A stretch of DNA of 64,000 nucleotides from Accumulibacter sp032229525 (GTDB lineage Bacteria > Pseudomonadota > Gammaproteobacteria > Burkholderiales > Rhodocyclaceae): assembly GCF_032229525.1 (NCBI RefSeq), contig NZ_JAVTWB010000012.1:46020-110019 (forward strand), given 5' to 3'. A program made the translations under genes and the position numbers. Shown one piece after another: positions 27,033 through 35,318 of the stretch. The first letter of the stretch is position 1. Every line of letters starts with the position of its first letter. The notes beneath the pieces were generated by a model. That model did no database searches. It had not been told where the DNA came from and saw only the letters and a list, made by a program, of their open reading frames with translations.

Positions 27033-27758
27033 TCAGGTCCCGGCCGAGACTGCAAAGCGCAACAGCCCGTCGAGAATCAGATTGTCCATCAACTGGAACG
27101 GAATGTTCAAGTGCTCCGTCAGACGGGGGGCCGCCCCCCCGGTGAGCAGGCACAAAGCGCCGGGTTCGGCGGCAAGGCCATGGAACATACGCTCGACGGC
27201 CCCCAACTGAGCCTGCAGGCAACCGCTGACGATGGCGTCCATGGTATTGCGCGGCAGCTCGCGGAAAGAGCCGTCGGCGAATGGCAACTGCGCCGTGTTG
27301 CGCGCCAGTGCCGCACGCATCAGGTCGAAGCCGGGAAGGATCAAGCCGCCGCGAAAAACGCCGTCGGCGTCGAGCTGGTCGACGGTCGTCGCCGTTCCGG
27401 CACAGACCACCAGGCAGGCGTTGCCACATACGGCGCGTGCGCCGATCAGGGCCGCCCAGCGATCGGCACCGAGTTGCCCGGGACTATCGTAGGCGCTACG
27501 CACGCCGCAGGCTGCGGCACTGGCGTGCAGAAACGAAACCCTGGCGCGACGCTCCGCGCAGATGGACGAAATGGTTTCGGCGACCACTGCACCGGCGACA
27601 TTGCAGACCGCGACACGGGCTTCCAGCGGCCACTTCGCAGCCGTTTCAGCCAGCCTGGCCACCTCGCCAGTCGCCAGCGCGCCGGCGTCCAGCCAACGGC
27701 TGCCGTCGTGCACGCCCCACTTGATGCGGCTGTTGCCGGCGTCAATGACGATGATCAT
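27033..27758 (-). CDS. coaX: type III pantothenate kinase
   Basis: A 241-residue ASKHA-fold kinase that phosphorylates pantothenate, the first step of coenzyme A synthesis. IIVIDAGNSRIKWGV is the phosphate-1 motif, PGQLGADRWAALIGA carries the conserved Asp-Arg-Trp, and CAGTATTVDQLDADGVFRGG the phosphate-2 region with catalytic Asp. LLTGGAAPRL is the C-terminal adenosine motif. Length is typical. The start overlaps the birA stop by 4 bases, a frequent birA-coaX pairing in betaproteobacteria. Confidence 0.95.
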   Translation of the reverse strand: MIIVIDAGNSRIKWGVHDGSRWLDAGALATGEVARLAETAAKWPLEARVAVCNVAGAVVAETISSICAERRARVSFLHASAAACGVRSAYDSPGQLGADRWAALIGARAVCGNACLVVCAGTATTVDQLDADGVFRGGLILPGFDLMRAALARNTAQLPFADGSFRELPRNTMDAIVSGCLQAQLGAVERMFHGLAAEPGALCLLTGGAAPRLTEHLNIPFQLMDNLILDGLLRFAVSAGT

Positions 27759-28561
27759 GCGCTGCGTAGCGACACGTCGCCGGAAAGGCAGCGTTCAATC
27801 CCGGCACTCGTCTGCAGTAGCAGCGCGCCGTCGATATCGGCTCCCAGACAGAGCCCTTGGCGGTCGACCGCCCCACCGTCGAGCAGTCGCACCTGCCGAT
27901 CCTGCCAGACGTGATGCGCCTGCCAGTCGCCGCGCAGCACGGCGAAACCCCCTTCGTAGAAACGGTCAAGAACGGCCGCCAGATCGGTCAGAATCTGCGC
28001 CAGCAGTTCATGACGCTCGGGCAAAGGTGATAGTAACTGAGCGAGCGCTGCCGGCGGATGCAGGAATTCCTCTTCTCCGGCAGGAGGCAGCCGCAGGTTC
28101 AAGCCGATGCCGATCACTGCCAGCATGCCGTCCGGCACGGTTTCCAGGTCGACCAGAATACCGCCGAGCTTGCCGCCCTCAAGCAAGATGTCATTCGGCC
28201 ATTTCAGGCCAACGCCAGGCACGCCACTGTTCTCGAGGCCACGCGCCACCGCCAGACCGACGGCCAGCGACAGTCCGGCCAGTCGCGCCATGGGCCCCTC
28301 GAAACGCCAGAGCAGGGAGAAAGTCAGGCTGGCGTCTGGCGTCGACAGCCAACTGCGACCTCGTCGACCCCGGCCAGCCGTTTGCCGATCGGCGACCAGC
28401 AGCGAACCTGCCGGGGCCCCCTGGCCGGCGCGCTCCAGCAGCTGGGTACTGGTCGAGATGCATTCGGGCAAAGCCTCGATGGAGAACCGGTCAGCGAGCG
28501 GACCGAGCAGGGAACGCAGGCGGAGAGGGTCGATCCGGCAGGGGGCAGTAGTCTGTTCCAT
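27755..28561 (-). CDS. birA: biotin--[acetyl-CoA-carboxylase] ligase, catalytic type without HTH
   Basis: A 268-residue biotin protein ligase that activates biotin as biotinyl-AMP and attaches it to the carboxyl carrier protein. TAGRGRRGRSWLS is the adenylate-binding loop, LKWPNDILL contains the conserved catalytic Lys, and GKLGGILVDLE follows. The catalytic domain begins near residue 30 and there is no N-terminal winged helix, so this BirA should not act as a biotin-operon repressor. It is coupled to coaX by a 4-base overlap. Confidence 0.93.
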   Translation of the reverse strand: MEQTTAPCRIDPLRLRSLLGPLADRFSIEALPECISTSTQLLERAGQGAPAGSLLVADRQTAGRGRRGRSWLSTPDASLTFSLLWRFEGPMARLAGLSLAVGLAVARGLENSGVPGVGLKWPNDILLEGGKLGGILVDLETVPDGMLAVIGIGLNLRLPPAGEEEFLHPPAALAQLLSPLPERHELLAQILTDLAAVLDRFYEGGFAVLRGDWQAHHVWQDRQVRLLDGGAVDRQGLCLGADIDGALLLQTSAGIERCLSGDVSLRSA

Positions 28562-28609
28562 GGCTTCGTCATCAACGTCAACGCCGCCATTATCCCCGAT
28601 AATCGACCA

Positions 28610-30046
28610 CTACCGTGGCGAACAGGCTTCCCGATCTTCGCTGACCGCAGCACCCCCGCTATCCAGCCCGAGCTCCTGGATCTTGCGCGTGATGGTATTG
28701 CGACCAATGCCGAGGGTCTGCGCCGCTTCGATTCTGCGCCCACTGGTGTGCGCCAGGGCCCGGTTGATCAGAACCCGCTCGAAAGCTTGCGTCAGCTTCT
28801 CATGGACGTGCCCCGCGTCGCCGACCAACAGGCGGTCGACTTCGTTGGCCAACGCATTTTGCCAATCGTTGGTCTGCGCCGAGGGCAGCGATTCACGGAG
28901 TTCCGGCGGCAAGTCGGCGAGTTCCACCAGCTGCCCCGGCGCCATCACCGTCAGCCAGTGACACAGATTCTCCAGCTGTCGAACGTTGCCCGAGAAATCC
29001 AGCGCGCACAGGTGCTTCAAGGTGGCGTCCGAGAAGCGCTTGCCTTCGACCCCCAGCTCATGCGCACTCTTCTGCATGAAGTGGCGTGCCAGGATCGGAA
29101 TGTCCTCGCGCCGTTCGCACAGGGAGGGCAGGCGAACGCGGATCACGTTCAGACGGTGGAAGAGATCCTCGCGAAAGAGCCCCTGGCGGACGCGCGCCTC
29201 GAGATCCTGGTGCGTGGCGGCAATGATCCGGACCTTGGTCTTCAGCGGTGCGTGGCCGCCAACCCGGTAGTAATGGCCATCGGAAAGGACGCGCAGCAAG
29301 CGCGTCTGCAACTCCGCCGGCATGTCGCCGATTTCATCGAGAAAGAGCGTGCCGCCCTCCGCCTGCTCGAAACGGCCTTGCCGCTGCGCCGCTGCGCCAG
29401 TAAAAGCGCCGCGTTCGTGGCCGAACAGTTCGGATTCGAGCAGGTCGCGGGGAATTGCCGCGGTGTTGATGGCGATGAAGGGCTGGTCTGCGCGCTGGCT
29501 GTGGCGATGCACCGCACGCGCCACCAGTTCCTTGCCGGAACCCGACTCACCGGTGATCAGCACGGTCGCGCTCGATTGACTGAGCCGGCCGATGGCCCGG
29601 AATACCTCCTGCATCGCTGGCGCCTGCCCGAGAATCTCCGGCATCAGTCCCATGTCGTTTGGCGCACCACTCTGGTGCATGCTTTCGCCAATCGCCCGCC
29701 GGATCAAGTCCAGCGCCTGATCGACATCGAAGGGCTTCGGCAAGTACTCGAAAGCACCGCCCTGAAACGCCGACACCGCACTCTCGAGATCCGAATAGGC
29801 GGTCATGATGATCACCGGCAGGGCCGGAAAGCGCTCCTTGAACAGCTGCAGCAGTTCAAGCCCCGACTGACCAGGCATGCGGATGTCGGAAACCAGGACC
29901 TGTGGTGGCTCGCCGCCCGCCTCAAGGTGCGCCAGCGCCTCGGTGGCCGACGCAAAGCTCTGCGAAGGGATTTTCTCGCGCGAAAGGGTCTTCTCGAGCA
30001 CCCAGCGAATAGATTTATCGTCGTCAACGATCCAGACCGGTTTCAT
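28610..30046 (-). CDS. ntrC: nitrogen regulation response regulator NtrC (sigma54 activator)
   Basis: A 478-residue activator. The receiver domain has acidic DDD at 8-10, phosphoacceptor Asp54 (VSDIRMPG) and KPFD. The AAA+ domain has Walker A GESGSGKE, the sigma54-contacting GAFTGA loop and Walker B FLDEIGDM. The Fis-type HTH at the C-terminus reads RIEAAQTLGIGRNTITRKI. Start ATG 30046 has GAGGAA just upstream; a longer frame to 30076 lacks this. It forms an operon with ntrB, and a sigma54 promoter with two NtrC sites precedes glnA at 33369-33505, a very likely direct target. Confidence 0.96.
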   Translation of the reverse strand: MKPVWIVDDDKSIRWVLEKTLSREKIPSQSFASATEALAHLEAGGEPPQVLVSDIRMPGQSGLELLQLFKERFPALPVIIMTAYSDLESAVSAFQGGAFEYLPKPFDVDQALDLIRRAIGESMHQSGAPNDMGLMPEILGQAPAMQEVFRAIGRLSQSSATVLITGESGSGKELVARAVHRHSQRADQPFIAINTAAIPRDLLESELFGHERGAFTGAAAQRQGRFEQAEGGTLFLDEIGDMPAELQTRLLRVLSDGHYYRVGGHAPLKTKVRIIAATHQDLEARVRQGLFREDLFHRLNVIRVRLPSLCERREDIPILARHFMQKSAHELGVEGKRFSDATLKHLCALDFSGNVRQLENLCHWLTVMAPGQLVELADLPPELRESLPSAQTNDWQNALANEVDRLLVGDAGHVHEKLTQAFERVLINRALAHTSGRRIEAAQTLGIGRNTITRKIQELGLDSGGAAVSEDREACSPR

Positions 30047-30108
30047 TGATTCCTCGGGCAGTTTGGCAAGTGTCATCAGCTACCCTAGCAAGAAACCTGC
30101 CAGCACCA

Positions 30109-31191
30109 TCAGCCGAGCGGCAGGCGAATCGTGAAACAGGTATCGCCCGGCCGGCTCTCGCAATCGATCGTGCCATGATGCTGCTCGACAAAGCTCTGGG
30201 CCAGCGTCAGGCCCAGCCCGCTGCCGCCTTCGCGACCGGAAACCAGCGGATAGAACATCCGTTCGCGAATGTCCTCGGGAACTCCCGGACCATCGTCCGC
30301 CACCTGGACTTCCAGCGCCAGGCGGTAGCGGCGCTTGAACAAGGTGGTCTGCCGGGCGACACGGGTGCGCAAGGTGATCTGGCCCAGGCCGGTGACACTG
30401 TCGTCGGGCTGGCGCATGATCGCCTGGGCGGCGTTCCTGGCAATGTTCAGGAACACCTGAATCAATTGCTCCCGATCACCGACCAGCTCGGGCAGACTGG
30501 TATCGTAATCACGCCGAACGGTCAGCAGGGTCGGAAACTCGGCAGTCAGCAGACTGCGCACCCGCTCCAGGATCTCGTGAATGTTCACCGGACCGGGCTG
30601 CATCGGCCGGTGTGGCGAGAGCAGGCGACGCATCAGGTCCTGCAGGCGATCCGCCTCCTTGATGATCACCTGGGTGTACTCGCGCAAGCCGGGATTGTTG
30701 AGTTCATGCTCAAGCAACTGCGCCGCACCGCGGATGCCGCCCAGCGGGTTCTTGATTTCGTGCACCAGATTTCTGATCAGCTCGCGATTGGCGTGCTGCT
30801 GCTCGACCAGTCGCTCTTCCCGAGTCGCCCTGAGCTGTTGATCGATCGGCCACAGCTCGACCAGTAAGCGTGCCTCCGGGGCATCGACAGGATTGACCGT
30901 GCAATTCAGTCTGAGCAACTCGCCGGCGCTAAGCCGCACGTCGACATTCTGCCCGGTGCAAGCCCCACCGTCGTTGAGCGCGCTCTCAAGCGCCGCCAGG
31001 AACGCCGGCGGGCACTCGATGACGCCCGCCATCGGGCAGCCAACGAAGACCTTGCTGCTGATCGCCAGCAGGTTCTCGGCGGCCGGATTCATGTAGCGGA
31101 TAACCAGGTGTTCGTCGAGCAGAACGACCGCCGACGAGAGCAGGTCGAGCCCCCCGAATGGATTTCCGGATGTTTCTGTTTCTTCAGGCAT
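30109..31191 (-). CDS. ntrB: nitrogen regulation sensor histidine kinase NtrB (GlnL)
   Basis: A 360-residue soluble kinase without membrane segments. A PAS domain (about 14-115, LLSSAVVLLDEHLVIRYMNP) precedes the HisKA dimerisation domain with phosphoacceptor His144 (VHEIKNPLGG), and the ATPase domain shows N box NIARNAAQAI, G1 VADDGPGVP and G2 GGSGLGL. It phosphorylates NtrC when nitrogen is limiting and acts as a phosphatase with PII bound. It lies 62 bases upstream of ntrC in the same operon. Confidence 0.95.
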   Translation of the reverse strand: MPEETETSGNPFGGLDLLSSAVVLLDEHLVIRYMNPAAENLLAISSKVFVGCPMAGVIECPPAFLAALESALNDGGACTGQNVDVRLSAGELLRLNCTVNPVDAPEARLLVELWPIDQQLRATREERLVEQQHANRELIRNLVHEIKNPLGGIRGAAQLLEHELNNPGLREYTQVIIKEADRLQDLMRRLLSPHRPMQPGPVNIHEILERVRSLLTAEFPTLLTVRRDYDTSLPELVGDREQLIQVFLNIARNAAQAIMRQPDDSVTGLGQITLRTRVARQTTLFKRRYRLALEVQVADDGPGVPEDIRERMFYPLVSGREGGSGLGLTLAQSFVEQHHGTIDCESRPGDTCFTIRLPLG

Positions 31192-31226
31192 GGGTTTTCA
31201 CGGGCGGTAGCGGCGCAAGCCCGGGA

Positions 31227-31709
31227 TCAGCGCAGATTGGCGATCTCTTTGGTGATCGCCTCGATGTTGCGCTCGTGCAGGGCGATCTTGTCCTGGTACG
31301 GCTTGAGACGCTCCTCAACCTTGCCGCCGCTGATGGCGCCGCCCTGCATGCGCTCGCTCGGCAGCACGATCGCCTGTTGCTCGGTAAGTGTCTTTCGTGC
31401 CTGCTCGACATTCTTCTGCTCGCTGGCCAGTTCGCTTTCGAGAATCCTGCGGCGATCCCCGTCGCGCGATTTCTGCGTCTGATCGTCCACCTTGGGGAAA
31501 CTGGCGGGGGTCGGCGTCCTGGCTGCTGACGCCGGCGCAGGCGCCACGTTGACCGGATCGAGGGTAAGCTTCTTGCAGTCTTTCGTGGACACGTTCGAGT
31601 AGGTCACGCGCCCATCGGCACCCGTACATTTGTAGATCGCCTGGGCGTGCACGGAACCTGTCACCAGCGAAAGCAGTGCGATCGAACAACACAGGGTTTG
31701 CGGTCTCAT
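31227..31709 (-). CDS. secreted DUF4124 protein with coiled-coil tail
   Basis: A 160-residue protein. A signal peptide (residues 1-22, ending SVHA) precedes a DUF4124 domain (AIYKCTGADGRVTYSNVSTKDC) and a long charged helix (about 85-160), likely a coiled coil. It is probably periplasmic; function is unknown. It lies directly upstream of ntrB in the same direction with a 35-base gap, so it may be co-transcribed with ntrBC from the promoter at 31788-31816. Two further DUF4124 proteins occur in this window (45265-45780 and 61201-61761). Confidence 0.8.
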   Translation of the reverse strand: MRPQTLCCSIALLSLVTGSVHAQAIYKCTGADGRVTYSNVSTKDCKKLTLDPVNVAPAPASAARTPTPASFPKVDDQTQKSRDGDRRRILESELASEQKNVEQARKTLTEQQAIVLPSERMQGGAISGGKVEERLKPYQDKIALHERNIEAITKEIANLR

Positions 31710-31787
31710 CGTCGTCGTTTCCCTTGGTCACAACCCACCACCAGACGGAGATGGGCTCGCATCATGCTGAATCCCGGAGCAAACGCG

Positions 31788-31816
31788 AGTGTATTGGATG
31801 ACTCCAACTAATACAA
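31788..31816 (-). promoter_or_regulatory. putative promoter with operator-like inverted repeat upstream of the DUF4124-ntrBC genes
   Basis: On the minus strand TTGTAT (31811-31816) and TACACT (31788-31793) are 17 bases apart. The spacer contains the inverted repeat TTGGA-N4-TCCAA (31794-31807), a possible operator. The pattern is short and could occur by chance. Confidence 0.4.
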
Positions 31817-31843
31817 ACGTGCAGGAAAGGCGATCGGTAGACA

Positions 31844-31871
31844 AGAAAAAGACGGGCAAGCCCGTCCTTTT
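31844..31871 (-). terminator. intrinsic terminator of glnA
   Basis: On the minus strand GACGGG-CTTG-CCCGTC (arms at 31861-31866 and 31851-31856) is followed by five T (31846-31850). It lies about 20 bases past the glnA stop and separates glnA from the DUF4124-ntrBC genes. Confidence 0.85.
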
Positions 31872-31886
31872 CTCCGAACAACCGGA

Positions 31887-33302
31887 TCAGCAGCTGTAGT
31901 ACAGCTCGAACTCGACCGGGTGGGTGGTCATGCGAACCTTGTTAACTTCATCCATCTTCAGTTCGATGAAGGCACCGATCCACTCGTCCGAAAAAACACC
32001 GCCACGGGTCAGGAATTCGCGATCCGCGTCGAGCGCGGCGAGCGCCTCTTCCAGGCTGGCGCAGACGGTCGGGATCTTGGCATCTTCTTCCGGCGGCAGG
32101 TCGTAAAGGTTCTTGTCGGCCGGATCGCCCGGGTGGATCTTGTTCTGGATGCCATCGAGGCCGGCCATCAGCAGCGCCGCGAAGCACAGATAGGGATTGG
32201 CGATCGGATCGGGGAAGCGCGTCTCGATGCGCCGCGCCTTGTCGGACGCGACGTGCGGCACGCGGATCGACGCCGAACGGTTCTTGGCCGAGTAGGCCAG
32301 CTTGGTCGGCGCCTCGTAGTGCGGCACCAGGCGCTTGTACGAATTGGTACCGGGGTTGGTAATCGCGTTCAGCGCCTTGGCGTGCTTGATGATGCCGCCG
32401 ATGTAGAACAGGGCGAGTTCCGACAGACCGGCGTAGCCGTTACCGGCAAACAGGTTCTTGCCGTCTTTCCAGATCGACTGATGGACGTGCATCCCCGAGC
32501 CGTTGTCGCCGACGATCGGCTTCGGCATGAAGGTTGCGGTCTTGCCATACTGGTGCGCGACGTTGTGCACCACGTACTTCAACTGCTGCGTCCAGTCAGC
32601 GCGCTTGACCAGGGTGTTGAAAACGGTGCCGATCTCGCACTGACCGGCGGTGGCGACTTCGTGGTGATGCACTTCGACCGGCACGCCGATCGACTCGAGG
32701 GTCAGCACCATTGCCGAGCGGATGTCGTGCAGGCTATCGACCGGCGGCACGGGGAAATAACCGCCTTTGACCCCCGGACGGTGGCCAGTGCCGCCGCCAC
32801 CCTCGGATTTCTCGCCACTCGCCCAGGCCGCTTCGTCCGAGAAGATCTTCAGCGAGCAGCCCGACATGTCGACGCTCCAGGCAACCGAGTCGAAAACGAA
32901 GAACTCGGGCTCCGGACCGAAGTAAGCGGTGTCACCGATACCGCTCGATTTCAGATAGGCTTCGGCGCGCTTGGCGATCGAACGCGGATCGCGGTCGTAG
33001 CCACGGCCGTCGGCCGGATCGACGACGTCGCAAGTCAAGACAATCGTCGTCTCGTCGAAAAAGGGATCAATGTAAGCGGTGCTCGGATCGGGCATCAGCT
33101 GCATGTCCGAAGCCTGGATGCCCTTCCAGCCCGAGATCGACGAGCCGTCGAAGGCGTGACCATTCTCGAATTTGTCCTCGTCGAAAGCGCTGACCGGCAC
33201 GGTGACATGCTGCTCCTTGCCACGGGTGTCTGTGAAGCGGAAGTCGACGAACTTCGCCTCGTTTTCCTTAACCATCTTGATCACGTCTTGCGGGCTTGCC
33301 AT
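31887..33302 (-). CDS. glnA: glutamine synthetase, type I (adenylylated form)
   Basis: A 471-residue GSI-beta enzyme making glutamine from glutamate, ammonia and ATP. Seen: the grasp domain with FDGSSISGWKGI (Asp latch region), GPEPEFFVFD (metal-binding Glu), VEVHHHEVATAGQCEIG, the catalytic NPGTNSYKRLVPHYEAP loop, and NLYDLPPEE with the adenylylation site Tyr400. Length is standard for dodecameric GS. Expression is probably NtrC-controlled: a sigma54 promoter lies 67-82 bases upstream and two NtrC sites follow further out. Activity would also be controlled by adenylylation. Confidence 0.98.
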   Translation of the reverse strand: MASPQDVIKMVKENEAKFVDFRFTDTRGKEQHVTVPVSAFDEDKFENGHAFDGSSISGWKGIQASDMQLMPDPSTAYIDPFFDETTIVLTCDVVDPADGRGYDRDPRSIAKRAEAYLKSSGIGDTAYFGPEPEFFVFDSVAWSVDMSGCSLKIFSDEAAWASGEKSEGGGGTGHRPGVKGGYFPVPPVDSLHDIRSAMVLTLESIGVPVEVHHHEVATAGQCEIGTVFNTLVKRADWTQQLKYVVHNVAHQYGKTATFMPKPIVGDNGSGMHVHQSIWKDGKNLFAGNGYAGLSELALFYIGGIIKHAKALNAITNPGTNSYKRLVPHYEAPTKLAYSAKNRSASIRVPHVASDKARRIETRFPDPIANPYLCFAALLMAGLDGIQNKIHPGDPADKNLYDLPPEEDAKIPTVCASLEEALAALDADREFLTRGGVFSDEWIGAFIELKMDEVNKVRMTTHPVEFELYYSC

Positions 33303-33368
33303 TGCAGAGTCTCCTGAACAGGTGCCGCATGAAGCGGCGGCAGTAGAAAATAGGTACGAGGGAATGAG

Positions 33369-33384
33369 AGCACAAAACGTGCCA
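33369..33384 (-). promoter_or_regulatory. sigma54 promoter of glnA
   Basis: On the minus strand TGGCACG (33378-33384) and GTGCT (33369-33373) give GG-N10-GC, the exact -24/-12 spacing required for sigma54. The -24 box is perfect; the -12 box is weaker. The predicted start is near 33358, 56 bases before the glnA start codon. Confidence 0.82.
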
Positions 33385-33456
33385 AGCCACGCCCTGCAAG
33401 CTTTTCATTGTGCCATAAGCACGATCAGCGTTCTCGCGCTTTTTCCCCTCCCCGTT

Positions 33457-33475
33457 TCGCATCACATTGGTGCGC
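33457..33475. promoter_or_regulatory. NtrC-binding site, promoter-proximal (glnA)
   Basis: TCGCATCA-CAT-TGGTGCGC: the right half matches the NtrC half-site and the left half matches six of eight positions of its complement. Its centre is 108 bases upstream of the predicted glnA start and 30 bases from the stronger site, on the same face of the helix. Confidence 0.6.
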
Positions 33476-33486
33476 GCCTCGACCAA

Positions 33487-33505
33487 GCGCACCAGCGTGG
33501 TGCGC
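33487..33505. promoter_or_regulatory. NtrC-binding site, strong (perfect palindrome, glnA enhancer)
   Basis: GCGCACCA-GCG-TGGTGCGC is a perfect 8-3-8 palindrome containing GCACCA-N3-TGGTGC, the core of the NtrC consensus. Its centre lies about 138 bases upstream of the predicted glnA start, close to the -140 site of E. coli glnA. Confidence 0.82.
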
Positions 33506-33598
33506 ACTGAAGGATCACGTCCTGCCGCAGCAAGGGAGCAAGTGATTTATACTGCGATGCTCGTGAAACTTCACTCGACAGGCGACTTGGCGGGCACC

Positions 33599-34048
33599 AT
33601 GGGAAGATTGACCGATTTGCTTCAGCTGGCCCAGGAACGCGGACGCGAACTGGGCATCCCCTACGCTGGCGCGCTTACCCCGCAGGAGGCCTACGAGGTC
33701 TGGCAACTGGCCCCGGGCGCCAAGCTGGTTGACGTGCGTACCCGGGCAGAATGGGATTGGGTCGGGCGCATCCCAAGCGCGATCGAGATCGAGTGGCTGA
33801 GCTACCCGGACAACAAGCCCAACAGCAATTTTCTGCCGCAGCTGAAACAGCAGGTCGATCGCGAAGCGCTGCTGATGTTCATCTGCCGCAGCGGCGCGCG
33901 CTCGCACAACGCCGCCGCCCTGGCCAGCCAGGAGACGCGGGCCGATTGCTACAACGTGCTCGAGGGCTTCGAGGGCGACAAGGATGCCAGCGGCCAGCGC
34001 GGCAAGATCGGTGGCTGGCGCCACGCCGGTCTGCCGTGGCATAGCTGA
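33599..34048 (+). CDS. rhodanese-like domain protein
   Basis: A 149-residue single-domain rhodanese. LVDVRTRAEWDWVGRIPSA opens the domain and FICRSGARSH is the active-site loop with catalytic Cys. It is probably a cytoplasmic sulfurtransferase; the acceptor is unknown. The start ATG 33599 (GRLTDLLQLAQERG) is preferred over in-frame ATG 33557, because a TATACT box at 33548-33553 would then sit at promoter distance. The open frame further upstream runs through the glnA enhancer and is not credible. It may be co-transcribed with nadA, 55 bases downstream. Confidence 0.83.
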   Translation: MGRLTDLLQLAQERGRELGIPYAGALTPQEAYEVWQLAPGAKLVDVRTRAEWDWVGRIPSAIEIEWLSYPDNKPNSNFLPQLKQQVDREALLMFICRSGARSHNAAALASQETRADCYNVLEGFEGDKDASGQRGKIGGWRHAGLPWHS

Positions 34049-34103
34049 ACTTCTTGCCGACTGCCCTGTCTCGGCTCTGTGATAACGACCTGAGTCACTG
34101 AAC

Positions 34104-35201
34104 ATGCCAACCGCCACCATCAGCTTCGACAAATTCAACCAGATGCAGGACGATGCCTGCCATCAGCGCATCCGCGCCGCCCGCGACCGGCTTGGCAAGA
34201 AGGCCGTGCTGCTGTGCCACCACTATCAACGCGCCGATGTCTATCAATACGCCGACCTCACCGGCGACTCGCTGAAGCTGTCGCGCCTCGCGGCACAGGC
34301 CGACGCGCAGTACATCGTCTTCTGCGGCGTGCATTTCATGGCCGAAGTGGCCGACATCATGTCGAACCCGGAGCAGATCGCCATCCTGCCGGATCTGGCC
34401 GCTGGCTGCTCGATGGCCGACATGGCCAATCTGGCCAAGGTCGAACGCTGCTGGCGCGAACTCGGCGAGGTCCTTGACGTCGACCAGCAGGTGACGCCGG
34501 TCACCTACATTAACTCCGCTGCCGACCTCAAAGCCTTCTGTGGCGCCCATGGCGGCATCGTCTGCACCTCGTCGAACGCCGGCACGATCGCCAGCTGGGC
34601 TTTCCAACGCCGGGAGAAGATCCTGTTCTTTCCCGACCAGCACCTCGGGCGCTGGACCGGGCACCAGATGGGCATCGCGCACGACGAGATGATGGTCTGG
34701 GACCCCGACCTCGAAATGGGCGGGCTCAGCGCCGAGGAAATCCGGCACGCGAAACTCCTGCTCTGGAAAGGTCACTGCTCGGTGCACCAAATGTTCCAGC
34801 CGGCGCACATCCTGCGTTTTCGCAACCAGTATCCGGACGGCTTGGTGATCGCCCACCCCGAATGCAGTTTCGAGGTCTGCCGGCAATCGGATTTCGTCGG
34901 CTCCACCGAACACATCGTCAGAACCATCAAGGAAGCCAGCTCGAACACCCGCTGGCTGGTCGGCACCGAACTCAATCTGGTCAATCGCCTGGCCGAGGAA
35001 GTCAAAGCCGAAGGCAAGATAGTCCAGTTCATGGCGCCCACCGTGTGCATGTGCTCGACCATGCAGCGCATCGACCCGCAGCATCTGGCGTGGACCCTCG
35101 AAAACCTGGCCGACGGCAAGGTGGTCAACCAGATCAAGGTGCCCGAGCACGAACGCGAACTCGCCAAAGTGGCGCTGGAGAGAATGCTCGCCGTCTCCTG
35201 A
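34104..35201 (+). CDS. nadA: quinolinate synthase A
   Basis: A 365-residue [4Fe-4S] enzyme that condenses iminoaspartate with dihydroxyacetone phosphate to quinolinate in NAD synthesis. Seen: LCHHYQRADVYQYADLTGDS, the cluster/active-site cysteines in IVFCGVHFMAE, GGIVCTSSNA and AHPECSFEV, and MAPTVCMCSTM. Length fits the longer NadA class found in many betaproteobacteria. nadB and nadC are not in the window. It follows the rhodanese gene closely; an Fe-S or sulfur link between the two is possible but unproven. Confidence 0.95.
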   Translation: MPTATISFDKFNQMQDDACHQRIRAARDRLGKKAVLLCHHYQRADVYQYADLTGDSLKLSRLAAQADAQYIVFCGVHFMAEVADIMSNPEQIAILPDLAAGCSMADMANLAKVERCWRELGEVLDVDQQVTPVTYINSAADLKAFCGAHGGIVCTSSNAGTIASWAFQRREKILFFPDQHLGRWTGHQMGIAHDEMMVWDPDLEMGGLSAEEIRHAKLLLWKGHCSVHQMFQPAHILRFRNQYPDGLVIAHPECSFEVCRQSDFVGSTEHIVRTIKEASSNTRWLVGTELNLVNRLAEEVKAEGKIVQFMAPTVCMCSTMQRIDPQHLAWTLENLADGKVVNQIKVPEHERELAKVALERMLAVS

Positions 35202-35318
35202 GCGAGCCGCCCTGTTTTCAATAGCCTGGGACAGCTGCAGAAACTGTGGTCTGTCCTGGTTTGCCCCGGTTGACCTACGCTTACACGGGGCTTCAATTTG
35301 CGCGAGGAGATGATTCCA

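Noticed and set aside
33395..33415. A second sigma54-like element upstream of glnA (TGGCAC followed later by TTGCA on the minus strand)
   Set aside because: Ten bases separate the two boxes instead of five, so the -24/-12 spacing is wrong; the element at 33369-33384 has the correct geometry.
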